Origin: Botryllus schlosseri
Lineage: Eukaryota; Chordata; Ascidiacea; Stolidobranchia; Styelidae
Assembly (NCBI GenBank): GCA_000444245.1
Contig: ATSW01015320.1
Location: 1 to 20,013, forward strand
Reading direction: 5' to 3'
DNA length: 20,013 nt
Under the pieces are notes generated by a model, which was not told the origin of the DNA, searched no databases, and was given only the letters and a program-made list of their open reading frames with translations. Below are positions 19,575-20,013 of the stretch, piece by piece. The translations under genes were made by a program, and so were the position numbers. Positions within the stretch are counted from its first letter, which is position 1, and each line of letters starts with the position of its first letter.

Positions 19575-20013
19575 GTGAGCTTTTGTGCTGTGAACTTTTT
19601 ATAAATGACGTGGTAGGTTACACTTTCGTTTCCTTTGTACTGTATATCTTATTTAACCCTTGGTTTTTCGCCGTAGTTTTCAAATGCATTTCGTTGTGGG
19701 GCGAGGGTCTTCCAAAATAGCCTTGCGCTGCCTTGTTAGTTCGGGACGTTTTACACACAGCCCAGACCAAGTCTTATCATTGGCCCGTGCAGATTTCATA
19801 ACTCTGTAATCATATGTGAGAAGCTATCTTCTACTGTCAACAAATAGCATCATAAGTATTTCATCCATCGATACAGATTACCTTCCAACAATCATCCGTG
19901 TGTTAGGCACTGCCAAATTTTGCTTCAACCACAGCATTCTTGCTCAGTCCAGTCTCTTAACCAATTGGCCATCGTTTTATTAAAAGCTTATCCGTTAGTT
20001 CTTCTCCATGCGT
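19575..20013 (+). other. mex3: MEX3 3' UTR with ATTAAA poly(A) signal near the window edge
   Basis: After the TAA there is no further coding signal. ATTAAA lies at 19979-19984, so cleavage near 20000 would give a 3' UTR of roughly 430 nt. No canonical AATAAA was seen in this stretch. The UTR may continue past the window. Confidence 0.6.

Overview
This is eukaryotic nuclear DNA from an invertebrate animal. The one clear gene is a metazoan MEX3-type RNA-binding protein (two KH domains plus a C-terminal RING), split by six very short GT-AG introns of 58-76 bp. Non-coding DNA is rich in CpG by eye and carries hAT transposons and a degraded LINE. A compact-intron marine invertebrate fits; an ascidian tunicate is my best guess, but nothing here proves the lineage.

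Layout. 1-17.3 kb holds no protein gene I can support and is repeat-bearing intergenic DNA. Three hAT-type DNA transposons lie at 89-463, 2071-3565 and 4986-5686, each with matching terminal inverted repeats and 8-bp target-site duplications (7/8, 6/8 and 8/8 matches). The second contains a 5'-truncated LINE (about 2815-3430), and a second copy of that LINE's 3' end lies at about 7089-7200. A pair of fold-back repeats occupies about 7256-7437 and 7515-7700; the second contains a 39-bp near-perfect palindrome. A separate dispersed family with the core TAAATTTCTACTC appears four times in the same orientation (about 7772, 8964, 10315 and 13061). Further inverted repeats lie at 576-594, 1720-1841, 12544-12595 and 15579-15640.

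17.3-20.0 kb is the MEX3 gene on the plus strand: a TATAAATA box at 17320, a strong 3' splice acceptor at 17480 (a 5'-UTR intron or a spliced-leader acceptor), the start ATG at 17534, seven coding exons joining to a 551-residue protein, the stop at 19574, and a 3' UTR with an ATTAAA signal at 19979 near the window edge. Exon phases are consistent throughout: the seven coding lengths sum to 1656 nt.

I found no bacterial-type operon, CRISPR array, tRNA or rRNA. The other open frames are short, lack recognisable domains and look like chance frames.
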